Assembly (NCBI GenBank): GCA_033851265.1
Contig: JAWWOW010000012.1
Coordinates: 124,001-188,000, forward strand
Source: JAWWOW01 sp033851265
Lineage (GTDB): Bacteria > Actinomycetota > Actinomycetes > JAWWOW01
Reading direction: 5' to 3'
Length of the DNA stretch: 64,000 bases
The first letter of the stretch is position 1, and each line of letters starts with the position of its first letter. Both the position numbers and the translations under genes were made by a program. Positions 51,153 through 59,953 of this stretch are shown here, piece after piece. The notes beneath the pieces were generated by a model, which was not told where the DNA came from, did not search any database, and saw nothing but the letters and a program-made list of their open reading frames with translations.

Positions 51153-51344
51153 CTACCCGGTGCGGCGGACTCGCATGACGCGGCGGCGCAGCACGACTCG
51201 TCGCGTTCCGTCGGGATAGAGCCGGAGCCGGTCGAGCTCCCAGCGTCCGCGCTCGGCCGCCTCGGTCAGGAGTTGTGTGCAGGCAGACCGCGGCGTCCCG
51301 CGCGGGACCAATAATCGCTGGTACTCCCACTCCACGCCGATCAT
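51153..51344 (-). CDS. DUF5703 family protein
   Basis: A 63-aa protein with the DUF5703 pattern: WEYQRLLVPRGTPRSACTQL then AAERGRWELDRLRLYPDGTR and VVLRRRVMRVRR. This small actinobacterial family has no known function. Its ATG overlaps the stop of the helicase gene by 4 nt, so it is the last gene of an aldo/keto reductase-helicase-DUF5703 operon. Confidence 0.8.
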   Translation of the reverse strand: MIGVEWEYQRLLVPRGTPRSACTQLLTEAAERGRWELDRLRLYPDGTRRVVLRRRVMRVRRTG

Positions 51345-53242
51345 TGTGCCGCCCCTTCGCGCAGCAAAGAAGAGAGGCGCGTCCGCCGCGGACGGGCACC
51401 AACCACCCGAACCGCCCGCGCCACCGCGGGCCCAGCAGCATGCACGATCGACAGATGCCGCTGCGCCCGAGTGAACGACGTGTAGACCAGCGGCCGCGAC
51501 AGCATCCCGGCCGCGTCACCCGGCAGTACGGCCACCACGGCGGGCCACTCCGAGCCCTGCGCGCGATGCACGGTGATCGCCCACCCGTGCCGCAGGTCCG
51601 TCACCGCCGTGCCCGACACGGTCACCGGTCCGGCCGCAAACTCCACGACAAGCCCACCACCGTCAGCCGCCTCGAGCACAACGCCGACCTCGCCGTTCGC
51701 GAAGCCGTCATCGAGATGGTTCGCGGTCGCCACCACTCGATCACCCGCATCGAAGCCAGCGAACTCACCCGGGCCAGGGTTCAGTTTCTCTTTGAGCGCC
51801 GCGTTCAACGCCATCGTTCCCGCGGGCCCGCGGTGCACGGGCGTCACGACCTGCACCTCGGCAGCCGGGATCGACAGCGCACGCGGGATGGAGTCAGTGA
51901 CCAGTTGTACGACGCGATGGGCAGCCTCGCCGGCATCGCGAGCCAGCACGACAACAACCTCCCGGGTCGGGTCGTCGACCGGCGGCAGCTCACCCTCGCG
52001 GATGGACGCGGCGAGCCGCGCGATGGCACCACCCTCGGCCTGGCGATACAACGTGCGCAGCTCGGTCACCGGGACAGCCTCACTGTCGACGACGTCGCCG
52101 AGCACCCGGCCTGCACCGATCGACGGCAACTGCGCGGGGTCGCCGACCAGCAGCAGCCGGGTGCCATCCGCGCATGCCTCGACCAGTGCGGCCGCTAGCT
52201 CGGCGTCGAGCATCGATACTTCGTCGACGACGATCAGATCCGCATCGAGCGGCCACATCTCGCCGCGTGCGAAGTTGCCCGAGGTGCCCTGTGCGCCGAG
52301 CAACCGGTGCAACGTCATCGCTTCTTCCCCGGCAAGCTCTTCCAGCCGCTTCGCGGCGCGTCCGGTCGGTGCCGCCAAAGCCACTCGTGCGCCGCGTGCA
52401 TTCGCCAACGCGACAACAGCTGCGACGGTTCGCGACTTGCCAGTGCCCGGACCACCGGTCAGCACCGACACACCATGTGCTGCGACCGCGCGCACGGCAT
52501 CCGCCTGCGCATCGTCAAGATTGGCGAGGAACGGTTTGCAACCGGCCGGGTCACACAACGGATCCGCTTTCGCCATCAGGCGTTGCAACCCATCAGCGAC
52601 CGCATCCTCTGCCATTGCAAAATGCTCGAGCGCCAACAGTGGATGTTCGCCGTCGAACAGCACGACGCGTCCGCCCCCGACCGCCGCAGCCACTGCGAGG
52701 TCGGGGTCGCCCGCATCCAGTCCGCTCAACGCCGCATGCATGGTCGGCACGGGCATCGCGGTGTGACCGTCACGCGCGGCCCGCAACAACAGATGGCGCA
52801 CCAGCGCGCGTCCGCGGCGTACATCATCCCGACGCGCGGCGGCACCCAACATCGACCGCGCCAACGCATCGGCCTGTGCCGGTCGCACGTCGGTGACGTC
52901 AAGCAGCAACCACGGGTCGCCGCCCAGTGCAGCGGCCGCAGGATCTCCGAGCGCGTCCACGGCACCGGCCGCCAATCGCGCCGGCAACCCTGCGGCGACG
53001 AGCAGGACGACGACGTCGTACGCCGGTCGCATCGACCCGAACGACGTGACGAGTTTCTCCGCGCGTCCGGGCCCGACGCCCTGCAGGGACTGCAACTTGT
53101 CGGCAGTCACGTCGTCGGGTGAGCGAACCCCGCCCTCAGCGAGCCGACCGGCAAGGGTGCGCCCGAGCCCTGTCCAGAGCCCAGCCGCGCAGAACTCCAC
53201 GAACGGATCGGGAGCCGCGTCGGCGAACGACTCGGCGCTCAC
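51341..53242 (-). CDS. RecD2-like DNA helicase
   Basis: A 633-aa protein; GTG 53242 overlaps the reductase stop by 4 nt, and the longer frame upstream lies within that gene. The N-terminus has a helix-hairpin-helix segment (LQSLQGVGPGRAEKLVTSFG). The helicase core has Walker A LTGGPGTGKSRTVAAVVAL, APTGRAAKRLEEL, Walker B LIVVDEVSMLD, VGDPAQLPSIGAGRVLGDVV, and the C-terminal WAITVHRAQGSEWPAV and VYTSFTRAQRHL. It matches RecD2, a 5'-3' helicase not bound to RecBC, though shorter than the usual 700-plus residues. The role is in replication or repair. Confidence 0.88.
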   Translation of the reverse strand: MSAESFADAAPDPFVEFCAAGLWTGLGRTLAGRLAEGGVRSPDDVTADKLQSLQGVGPGRAEKLVTSFGSMRPAYDVVVLLVAAGLPARLAAGAVDALGDPAAAALGGDPWLLLDVTDVRPAQADALARSMLGAAARRDDVRRGRALVRHLLLRAARDGHTAMPVPTMHAALSGLDAGDPDLAVAAAVGGGRVVLFDGEHPLLALEHFAMAEDAVADGLQRLMAKADPLCDPAGCKPFLANLDDAQADAVRAVAAHGVSVLTGGPGTGKSRTVAAVVALANARGARVALAAPTGRAAKRLEELAGEEAMTLHRLLGAQGTSGNFARGEMWPLDADLIVVDEVSMLDAELAAALVEACADGTRLLLVGDPAQLPSIGAGRVLGDVVDSEAVPVTELRTLYRQAEGGAIARLAASIREGELPPVDDPTREVVVVLARDAGEAAHRVVQLVTDSIPRALSIPAAEVQVVTPVHRGPAGTMALNAALKEKLNPGPGEFAGFDAGDRVVATANHLDDGFANGEVGVVLEAADGGGLVVEFAAGPVTVSGTAVTDLRHGWAITVHRAQGSEWPAVVAVLPGDAAGMLSRPLVYTSFTRAQRHLSIVHAAGPAVARAVRVVGARPRRTRLSSLLREGAAQ

Positions 53243-54192
53243 CCCGGCGCCGACACCTCGTCGAGGGCGTCTCGAATCTCTTGCGGCAACACGAGTTGGT
53301 CGGCGGCGAGTGATCCGCGCAGCTGCGCTGCAGTCCGCGCACCGACGATCGGTGCAGTCACGCCGGGCCGGTCGCGCACCCACGCCAATGCGATTGCGAT
53401 CGGCGCGACCCCCAAACCATCGGCAGCGGTCATCACGGCGCCGACGATGCCGTTGGCGCGCTCATCCAGATAGGGCTTCACGAACCGGTCCCACTGCGGT
53501 GACGCGCCGCGCGAGTCCGCCGGTGTGCCGCCGCGGTACTTCCCGGTCAGCACGCCGCGCCCCAGCGGCGACCACGGCAAGATCCCCATCCCGAAGTCGC
53601 GTGCCGCGGGCACGACCTCGTGCTCGATGCGGCGAGCCAACAGCGAGTACTCAACTTGCGTCGTCACGAGCGGCGCTCGACCGGGCCAGGAGCGTTGCCA
53701 GGTGGCCGCCTTCGCCGTTTGCCAGCCGGAGTAGTTCGAGATCCCGACATAGCGCGTGCGCCCCGACTCGACGGCGGTGTCGAGCGCGGCGAGCGTTTCC
53801 TCGAGCGGGGTGTCGTCGTCCCACTGGTGCACCTGCCAGAGGTCGACATAGGACGTGCCGAGCCGCTCGAGCGACGCGTCCAGCGCACGCAGCAGGTGCC
53901 GGCGCGAGGCGTCCCGATGCCGCGTGACGTCCGGCCCGAAGCGCAGCGCCGCCTTGGTCGCGACCACGATGTCGTCGCGCTTGACGACGTTCTCGAGCAG
54001 GTGGCCGAGGATGCGCTCGCTCTCCGACCCGCCGTACACATCGGCGGTGTCGATGAAGTTGCCGCCAGCCTCCACGAAGTCGCGGACCTGCTGCGCGGCC
54101 TCGTCCTCGTCGGTCTCGGTGCCCCACGACATCGTGCCCAGGGCAAGGCTGGACACGGTCGTGCCGCTGGGGCCGAGAGGACGCTGTTCCAT
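53239..54192 (-). CDS. Aldo/keto reductase
   Basis: A 317-aa protein; the ATG at 54192 (MEQRPLGPSGTTVSSLALGT) is the family start. Catalytic Asp and Tyr in FIDTADVYGGSESERILG, Lys in VVATKAALRFG and His in WQVHQWDDDTP. It uses NADPH to reduce aldehydes or ketones; the substrate is unknown. It is the first gene of the operon with the RecD2-like helicase and DUF5703, an unusual grouping with no obvious shared role. Confidence 0.9.
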   Translation of the reverse strand: MEQRPLGPSGTTVSSLALGTMSWGTETDEDEAAQQVRDFVEAGGNFIDTADVYGGSESERILGHLLENVVKRDDIVVATKAALRFGPDVTRHRDASRRHLLRALDASLERLGTSYVDLWQVHQWDDDTPLEETLAALDTAVESGRTRYVGISNYSGWQTAKAATWQRSWPGRAPLVTTQVEYSLLARRIEHEVVPAARDFGMGILPWSPLGRGVLTGKYRGGTPADSRGASPQWDRFVKPYLDERANGIVGAVMTAADGLGVAPIAIALAWVRDRPGVTAPIVGARTAAQLRGSLAADQLVLPQEIRDALDEVSAPG

Positions 54193-54238
54193 GGCGGGGC
54201 AGATTATCGGTCGCACGCGTCATCTAGGCTGCCGCGCC

Positions 54239-55288
54239 ATGCGGCTGGGACTAAACCTTGGGTACTGGGGCGCCGGCGACGACGCTGGAAATCTCGCACT
54301 GGCCCAGGAGGCGGACCGGCTCGGCTTTTCAGTCGCCTGGGCAGCGGAGGCCTATGGGTCGGACGCGGTCACGGTTTTGACCTGGGTGGCCGCGCATACC
54401 CAGAAGATGGATGTCGGCTCCGCGATCTTCCAGATCCCCGCCCGCAGCCCGGCCATGGCGGCGATGACCGCCGCGACGCTCGACTCCTTGTCCGGGGGCC
54501 GATTCCGCCTCGGCGTCGGCGCGTCCGGACCGCAGGTGTCGGAAGGTTGGCACGGTGTGCGGTTCGACGCGCCACTGGGCCGCACGCGCGAATACATCGA
54601 CATCGTGCGGATGGCGCTGCGCCGCGAACGGGTGCAGTACGAAGGGAAGCACTACACGCTGCCACTGCCCGACGGACCGGGCAAGGCGCTCAAGCTGATC
54701 GTGCATCCCGTGCGCGAGACCATTCCGATCTACCTCGCCGCGATCGGGCCGAAGAACCTCGAGCTGGCCGGGGAGATCGCCGACGGCTGGCTGGCCATCT
54801 TCTTCTCCCCTGAGCATGCGGGGGAGCAGCTCGAGCACGTCCGCGCGGGCGCGGCGAAAGCCGACCGTGACATGGCGACGTTCGACGTCGTACCGACCGT
54901 CCCGGTTGTGCTCGGTGACGACCTGGCTGCGTGCGCAGAACCGCTCAAGGCGTATGCGGCCTTATATATAGGCGGCATGGGCAGTCGCGAGAAGAACTTC
55001 TACAACGCGCTTGCGCGGCGCATGGGCTACGACCAGGAGGCCCAGCAGATCCAGGATCTCTACCTCGGCGGCGACAAGATGGGCGCGATGCAGGCGGTGC
55101 CGTTCGAGTTCGTGGACCAGACGTCGTTGCTCGGCACGACCGAGCGAATGGTCGACCGGTTGCAGGCGTACGCCGAGAGCGGCGTGACCACGTTGTCGAT
55201 CACACCGTGGGCGCCGACGCAAGAGGGTCGGATTGAGACGTTGCGCACTGTTGTCGACGCGATGGACAAGGCAGGATTAGGCACCTGA
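54239..55288 (+). CDS. LLM-class F420-dependent oxidoreductase
   Basis: A 349-aa TIM-barrel protein; ATG 54239 starts the domain (MRLGLNLGYWGAGDDAGNLA). Features of the luciferase-like F420 family: AAEAYGSDAVTVLTWVAAHT, IPARSPAMAAMTAATLDSLS, LGVGASGPQVSEGWHG and IPIYLAAIGPKNLELAGEIA. Actinobacterial members reduce or oxidise substrates with coenzyme F420. It is divergent from the aldo/keto reductase (46 bp). The following VOC-family gene is on the same strand. Confidence 0.88.
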   Translation: MRLGLNLGYWGAGDDAGNLALAQEADRLGFSVAWAAEAYGSDAVTVLTWVAAHTQKMDVGSAIFQIPARSPAMAAMTAATLDSLSGGRFRLGVGASGPQVSEGWHGVRFDAPLGRTREYIDIVRMALRRERVQYEGKHYTLPLPDGPGKALKLIVHPVRETIPIYLAAIGPKNLELAGEIADGWLAIFFSPEHAGEQLEHVRAGAAKADRDMATFDVVPTVPVVLGDDLAACAEPLKAYAALYIGGMGSREKNFYNALARRMGYDQEAQQIQDLYLGGDKMGAMQAVPFEFVDQTSLLGTTERMVDRLQAYAESGVTTLSITPWAPTQEGRIETLRTVVDAMDKAGLGT

Positions 55289-55302
55289 GCCGAGGAGGGG
55301 TC

Positions 55303-55698
55303 ATGGCGGAATTTCCCGCGCTAGGGCACGTCGCATTGACTGTTACGGATCTGGACCGGAGCGTCCCCTGGTACCGGGACCTGTTCGGTGCCGATCCAGT
55401 CCTGGATGAAGACACTGGGCCGTTCCGTCACGTCGTCTGGATGGTGGGGGGCACGCTCGTCGGCATTCACCAGTTCCCTGACCCGGTCAAGGGTGCGGAC
55501 TTCAATGAGCGCGCGCCGGGCCTCGACCATGTGGCGTTCGGCTGCGCGGACCGCGCTGAGCTCGAGCAGTGGCAGGCGCACCTCGACAAGCTCGGCGTCA
55601 AGCACGGCGGCATCATCGACGCGGGGTACGGCTCCGGCCTGTCATTCCGCGACCCGGACAACCTCCCGCTGGAGTTCTTCGCACCGCCTGCCGGCTAG
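55303..55698 (+). CDS. VOC-family (glyoxalase/bleomycin-resistance) protein
   Basis: A 131-aa protein with the paired beta-alpha-beta-beta-beta pattern: GHVALTVTDLDRSVPWYRDL and GLDHVAFGCADRAELEQWQA, ending SFRDPDNLPLEFFAPP. The metal ligands (His in GHVAL, His in GLDHVAF, Glu in LEFFA) are in place, so a metal-dependent dioxygenase, isomerase or resistance role is possible. GAGGAGG lies before the ATG. The stop overlaps the corA stop from the other strand by 3 nt. Confidence 0.85.
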   Translation: MAEFPALGHVALTVTDLDRSVPWYRDLFGADPVLDEDTGPFRHVVWMVGGTLVGIHQFPDPVKGADFNERAPGLDHVAFGCADRAELEQWQAHLDKLGVKHGGIIDAGYGSGLSFRDPDNLPLEFFAPPAG

Positions 55699-56672
55699 AT
55701 CCAGCCGCTGCGCTTGAAGAGCCGGTACACGATGAAGCCGGAAACGGCCATGGCGCCGAGGGCGAAGGCGTAGCCGAACTGCCACCGGAGCTCCGGCATA
55801 TGGACGAAGTTCATGCCCCAGATACCGGCGAGCAGCGTTTGCACCGCCGCGATGGCCACATACGCCGAGATCCGGCGCATGTCTTCGTTCTGCCGTACCG
55901 AGATCTGCGCGAGGTTCGCGTGGAGGACAGACGTGAGCAGCGAGTCGAATGACTCGACGATCTCAGTCACTCGCATCGTGTGGTCGTAGACGTCCTTGAA
56001 AAACGCCCGGCATTCGGGGTCGATCATCGGTACGTCGCCCGTGACGAGTCGATGCAGTGGGTGCTGAAGCGGGAGGACGGCCCGCTTGAACTCGAGGACT
56101 TCGCGCTTCAGGTTGTAGATACGACCTGCATCGGCCGTGCGGTCCGTCCCGAACACCTGCTCCTCGATGTCGTCGATGTCCTTCTGCAACTCGTCAGTGA
56201 CCGCGATGTAGTCGTCGACGACCTTGTCGCAGATCGCATGCAGGACGGCGCCGGGACCGTACTTCAGGAGCCCGTTCTCCTCCAGCCGATGACGGACGTC
56301 GTTGAGCGGGCTGCCCTCGCCGTGGCGTACCGACAGGATGAAGCCGTCGCCGACGAAAACAGCGATCTCGCCGGTTTCGATGAGTTCGGTCGAGTCGACG
56401 TAGTGGATCGTCTTGAGGACCATGAACACGGAGTCCGAATAGATGTCGAGCTTGGGCCGCTGATGGGCCTTGAGCGCGTCCTCCACGGCGAGCGGGTGCA
56501 GGTTGAACTCGCGACTGACCTGCGCGAACTCCTCCTCCGTCGGCTGGTACAAGCCGATCCAGACGAAACCGTCCTTCATCGAGCGAGCGAGGTCGACCGC
56601 ATCGGACAGGTCCTCTATCGGTGCGGGCGAGCGCTGGCCGTCCCGGTACAGCGCGCAGTCGACGATCACCAT
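55695..56672 (-). CDS. corA: CorA-family magnesium/cobalt transporter
   Basis: A 325-aa protein; ATG 56672 (MVIVDCALYRDGQ) is chosen because the longer frame runs through the divergent gene. The cytoplasmic domain has FVWIGLYQPTEEEFAQVSRE and HPLAVEDALKAHQRPKLD; the long helix follows. The C-terminus has two transmembrane helices with the selectivity motif GMNFVHMPE. It moves Mg2+ as a pentamer; related members carry Co2+ or Zn2+. It is convergent with the VOC gene. Confidence 0.93.
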   Translation of the reverse strand: MVIVDCALYRDGQRSPAPIEDLSDAVDLARSMKDGFVWIGLYQPTEEEFAQVSREFNLHPLAVEDALKAHQRPKLDIYSDSVFMVLKTIHYVDSTELIETGEIAVFVGDGFILSVRHGEGSPLNDVRHRLEENGLLKYGPGAVLHAICDKVVDDYIAVTDELQKDIDDIEEQVFGTDRTADAGRIYNLKREVLEFKRAVLPLQHPLHRLVTGDVPMIDPECRAFFKDVYDHTMRVTEIVESFDSLLTSVLHANLAQISVRQNEDMRRISAYVAIAAVQTLLAGIWGMNFVHMPELRWQFGYAFALGAMAVSGFIVYRLFKRSGWI

Positions 56673-56699
56673 GCCATTGTGCCGCCTAAAGTGGTGGAA

Positions 56700-57404
56700 A
56701 TGGTGACCGTCCTGCTCATCCGGCACGGCCTGACCGATGCCAACACCGGTGGCGTGCTCGCTGGCTGGACGCCGGGTGTCCATCTCGCTGAGAAAGGCCG
56801 CGCCCAGGTCGACGCTCTCGCTACGCGCTTGCAACCGGTCCCGCTCGCCGCAATCGTGACGAGCCCGCTGGATCGTTGCGTCGAGACCGCTGCCGCGATT
56901 GCTGCGAGCCGCAACGGCATCAAGCCGACGGTCGACGAGCGGGTCGGTGAGTGCCGCTACGGCGATTGGACCGGGCAAGAGTTGAAGAAGCTCGTCAAGG
57001 ATCCGCTTTGGAAAGTCGTGCAAGCACATCCATCAGGCGCGCGATTCCCCGGCGACGGTGGCGAGTCGCTCGCCGAGACACAGAGCCGAGCGGTCGCCGC
57101 CGTACGTGAGTGGAACGCGAAGGTGGGGGAAGACGCGACCTATGCGGTCGTCTCACACGCGGACGTCATCAAAGCAATCTTGGCCGACGCGCTCGGCATG
57201 CACCTCGACCAGTTCCAGCGCATCAACGTTGACCCCGCCTCAGTCAGCGTCGTGCGCTACACGTCATTACGGCCGTTCGTGACAAGAATCAATGACACCG
57301 GCGGCCGCGTCGACGATCTCCTCCCGCCGAAGAAGAAGACGCGTACGCGGCGCAAGTCCTCGGACGCCGTCGTCGGCGGTGGCACCGGCGAAGCTCCGGC
57401 GTAG
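56700..57404 (+). CDS. Histidine phosphatase-like protein (MSMEG_4193 family)
   Basis: A 234-aa protein; ATG 56700 begins the phosphoglycerate-mutase fold (MVTVLLIRHGLTDANTGG). The catalytic RHG is present, with VTSPLDRCVETAAAIA, ECRYGDWTGQELKKL and a second His in VVSHADVIKAILAD. It is annotated as a putative phosphomutase and is found beside DUF3090, SCO1664-like and mshC in many actinobacteria, as here. The tail is Lys/Arg-rich (PPKKKTRTRRKSS). The substrate is unknown. Confidence 0.85.
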   Translation: MVTVLLIRHGLTDANTGGVLAGWTPGVHLAEKGRAQVDALATRLQPVPLAAIVTSPLDRCVETAAAIAASRNGIKPTVDERVGECRYGDWTGQELKKLVKDPLWKVVQAHPSGARFPGDGGESLAETQSRAVAAVREWNAKVGEDATYAVVSHADVIKAILADALGMHLDQFQRINVDPASVSVVRYTSLRPFVTRINDTGGRVDDLLPPKKKTRTRRKSSDAVVGGGTGEAPA

Positions 57405-57413
57405 GGTCGATTG

Positions 57414-57983
57414 ATGCCCCGCCAGGTCTTCGACTTCAACCCGCCTGACCGCTTCGTTGCGGGCACGGTGGGACAGCCGGGCGAGCGCACGTTCTTTCTC
57501 CAGGCGAGCGGCGGCGGTCGCGTGACGAGCGTCGCCCTCGAAAAGATCCAAGTGGCGGCACTCGCGGAACGGCTCACCGAGCTGTTGGACGAGGTACGCC
57601 GCATTGGTGACGACGTCGACGTACCCGACGAACCACCGCCGGGGATGGACGACCTCGCCCCGCTCGACACTCCGCTGCTGGAGGAGTTCCGGGTCGGCAC
57701 CCTCGCCCTGGCGTGGGACGGCGACACCGACCTCGTCGTGATCGAGGCGCACGCCGCCACCGAGGGCGAGGAAGCAGTCGAGCCCGAGCCGTTGAGCGAG
57801 TCCGAGGACGGCCCCGACGTGCTGCGCGTGCGCATCACCGCCCACCAGGCACGCGCCTTCGTGAAGCGAGCAGAGTCGGTGGTCGCCGCGGGTCGCCCAC
57901 CGTGCCCGTTCTGTGGGTTGCCGCTCGACCCGGCCGGGCACGTTTGCCCACGCCAGAACGGGCACCGTGCCGGACACTGGTGA
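57414..57983 (+). CDS. DUF3090 family protein
   Basis: A 189-aa protein. The family start RQVFDFNPPDRFVAGTVGQP and GERTFFLQASGGGRVTSVAL is clear; the C-terminus carries the zinc-ribbon-like CPFCGLPLDPAGHVCPRQNG and ends GHRAGHW. DUF3090 is restricted to actinobacteria and co-occurs with mycothiol genes. The function is unknown. The next gene overlaps or touches its 3' end. Confidence 0.88.
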   Translation: MPRQVFDFNPPDRFVAGTVGQPGERTFFLQASGGGRVTSVALEKIQVAALAERLTELLDEVRRIGDDVDVPDEPPPGMDDLAPLDTPLLEEFRVGTLALAWDGDTDLVVIEAHAATEGEEAVEPEPLSESEDGPDVLRVRITAHQARAFVKRAESVVAAGRPPCPFCGLPLDPAGHVCPRQNGHRAGHW

Positions 57984-58722
57984 CGTGGCCGAACCAGTCG
58001 AGCAACGCGCGATCGACGTGAGCGAAGCGCTGCACCTGCTGCGCGAGGGCACCCTCTCGGTCGAGGGACGTCTGGTCGATGCGTCGAATGCGACGCTGTT
58101 CTGCGAGGTCTCCCTCGATGAGGTGGCCGCTGCGTGCGTCTACAAACCGATTGCGGGGGAGCGGCCGCTCTGGGATTTCCCGGACGGCACGCTCGCGCAT
58201 CGAGAAGTTGCGGCGTACGCCGTTTCCGAGGCTCTCGACTGGGGCGTCGTGCCACCGACTGTGATGCGTGACGGGCCGTTTGGACCCGGCATGTGCCAGC
58301 TGTGGATCGACGTTGACGAGTCGGTGGACCTCGGTGCTCTGGCACGGGCGGACTTGCCGCAGCTGCGCCGGATGGCGCTCTTCGATGCGGTGGTCAACAA
58401 CGCCGACCGCAAGGGCGGGCACCTGCTCCCGCTGCCGGACGGGCACATTTTCGGAGTCGACCACGGCGTCTGCTTTTCCATCGAAGACAAGCTGCGCACA
58501 CTGCTCTGGGGATGGCGTGGGACGCGCATCGAGCCGGAGTTCCTCGACGCGCTGCGCACGTTGCGCGCCGACCTGGACGGTTCCCTGGGTGCTGAGCTGC
58601 GCGGGCTGTTGAGCCGTGCTGAGGTGACAGCGACGCGGCGACGCGTCGACCGGATGCTGAGAGAGGGCTGCTACCCGCAGCCCAGCGAGGACTGGCCGGC
58701 CGTACCCTGGCCTCCGTTCTAA
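57967..58722 (+). CDS. SCO1664-family kinase-like protein
   Basis: A 251-aa protein from GTG 57967 (overlapping DUF3090 by 17 nt) or 245 aa from GTG 57985. The fold resembles phosphatidylinositol 3/4-kinase-like or actin-fragmin kinase-like proteins: EVSLDEVAAACVYKPIAGER, FPDGTLAHREVAAYAVSEAL, and the catalytic-loop-like FDAVVNNADRKGGHLL with HIFGVDHGVCFS. It is part of the conserved cluster with mshC. Kinase activity is predicted only. Confidence 0.85.
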   Translation: MPDTGDVAEPVEQRAIDVSEALHLLREGTLSVEGRLVDASNATLFCEVSLDEVAAACVYKPIAGERPLWDFPDGTLAHREVAAYAVSEALDWGVVPPTVMRDGPFGPGMCQLWIDVDESVDLGALARADLPQLRRMALFDAVVNNADRKGGHLLPLPDGHIFGVDHGVCFSIEDKLRTLLWGWRGTRIEPEFLDALRTLRADLDGSLGAELRGLLSRAEVTATRRRVDRMLREGCYPQPSEDWPAVPWPPF

Positions 58723-58747
58723 CCGTTTGGACATTCGGAGGGGCACC

Positions 58748-59311
58748 GTGGCAATCGACGCCGACCTACTCGAACGCGGTTTTGCCGCGACACGCGAGAT
58801 CGTTGCGGGCATCAAGCCGGATCAGCTCGGTAACGCGACGCCGTGCACGGAGTGGACGGTTCGCGACGTGCTCAACCATGCGATCGGGACGACGCAGATG
58901 TTCACCGCCCGGGCCAAGGGTGAGTCGTCTGACTGGGACCCCTTCGGCGGCCCATCCGACGTCGCCGGTGACGATGTCTCGGCGACGTACGACGCGGCCG
59001 CGTCCGACGCGGTGTCCACGTGGCGCAAACGCGGCACCGACGGGCTCGTCACACTCAACATCGGGGACGTCCCGGCAGCGGTAGCGATTGACATCCAGTT
59101 CACCGACAACCTGGTGCACGCGTGGGACATCGCTCGGGGAACCGGACAGTCGTTCGACGTGCCCGAGGATCTGGTGGCGCTGGCCTGGAACTTCCTTGAT
59201 GGCAATGTCTCGGAGGACTCACGCGGGAAGAACTTCGCACCGGCAATCGAGGTGCCAGCGGACGCACCGGTTCTCACTCGCCTGATGGCGTACGCCGGCC
59301 GTCAAACGTAG
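58748..59311 (+). CDS. TIGR03086-family metal-binding protein (DinB/mycothiol maleylpyruvate isomerase fold)
   Basis: A 187-aa protein; GTG 58748 follows CGGAGGGG by five bases. The N-terminal four-helix fold has TPCTEWTVRDVLNHAIGTTQ with a metal His, and the later ligand pair lies in FTDNLVHAWDIARGTGQSF. Members are thought to be mycothiol-dependent transferases. The location within a mycothiol cluster agrees. The exact substrate is unknown. Confidence 0.82.
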   Translation: MAIDADLLERGFAATREIVAGIKPDQLGNATPCTEWTVRDVLNHAIGTTQMFTARAKGESSDWDPFGGPSDVAGDDVSATYDAAASDAVSTWRKRGTDGLVTLNIGDVPAAVAIDIQFTDNLVHAWDIARGTGQSFDVPEDLVALAWNFLDGNVSEDSRGKNFAPAIEVPADAPVLTRLMAYAGRQT

Positions 59312-59333
59312 GTTCGATCGCGAGACCGCGTCC

Positions 59334-59849
59334 TCAGTTGCATTCCTCGAAGATGGTCATGTACCAGCCAGGCACGCGCGCTGGACCGACCCGGAACTCT
59401 GCGAGCCCCCGCTCGGTGACCTTCACGCCCTTCGGGAAGTCGTGGTCGAAGAAGCAGCGGTAGTCGCCGGCCGGAAGCTTCGCGCAGTGGTTCAGCCGCA
59501 GGTTCGTGGCATGGACGTGCATGCCGTTGAGCTCGGCCCGGGCGTCCGGGTTGGTCACGTGACAGAGCCGCTTGAGGTCGTTGTTGTTCCAGGCCCGGGC
59601 GAGGTAGCGCATCGCGCCTTGAGGAGTGTTGAAGTGCGGTGAGTACTTCGCGTTGCCAGCAGGACACGAGAACGGCCGTCGAGGCTCCTCTTCGTGGTCG
59701 TGCGCGGCGGGCTTCACCGTTGGTGCTGCGGAGGGGGACGCGGAGGCCGGCACCGTCGGATTGACCGACCTCGCCTGCGACGTCTGCGCCGGACCGCACG
59801 CGGCGATGGGAACGAGAACCAGGACGGCAGCGGCGGCGATGGCTTTCAT
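59334..59849 (-). CDS. Lipoprotein of unknown function
   Basis: A 171-aa protein with signal peptide and lipobox (AAVLVLVPIAACGPAQ, Cys18), a Ser/Pro/Ala linker with HDHEEE, and a compact domain with four cysteines (FSCPAG, LKRLCHVTNPDARAELNG, NHCAKLPAGDYRCFFDHD). It ends FEECN. No family is recognised; the NTF2-like look (YLARAWNNNDLKRLCHVTNP) suggests a ligand-binding surface protein. It is convergent with the TIGR03086 gene. Confidence 0.65.
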   Translation of the reverse strand: MKAIAAAAVLVLVPIAACGPAQTSQARSVNPTVPASASPSAAPTVKPAAHDHEEEPRRPFSCPAGNAKYSPHFNTPQGAMRYLARAWNNNDLKRLCHVTNPDARAELNGMHVHATNLRLNHCAKLPAGDYRCFFDHDFPKGVKVTERGLAEFRVGPARVPGWYMTIFEECN

Positions 59850-59953
59850 GACCGAGATCCCCTCTAGGCCGGACGATGCCGGTTGGACCTCACGCGTAGG
59901 CGATGGTTACACGTCCGGAAGGTCCAGAACGTCACGAATTGATATCGCTGCCG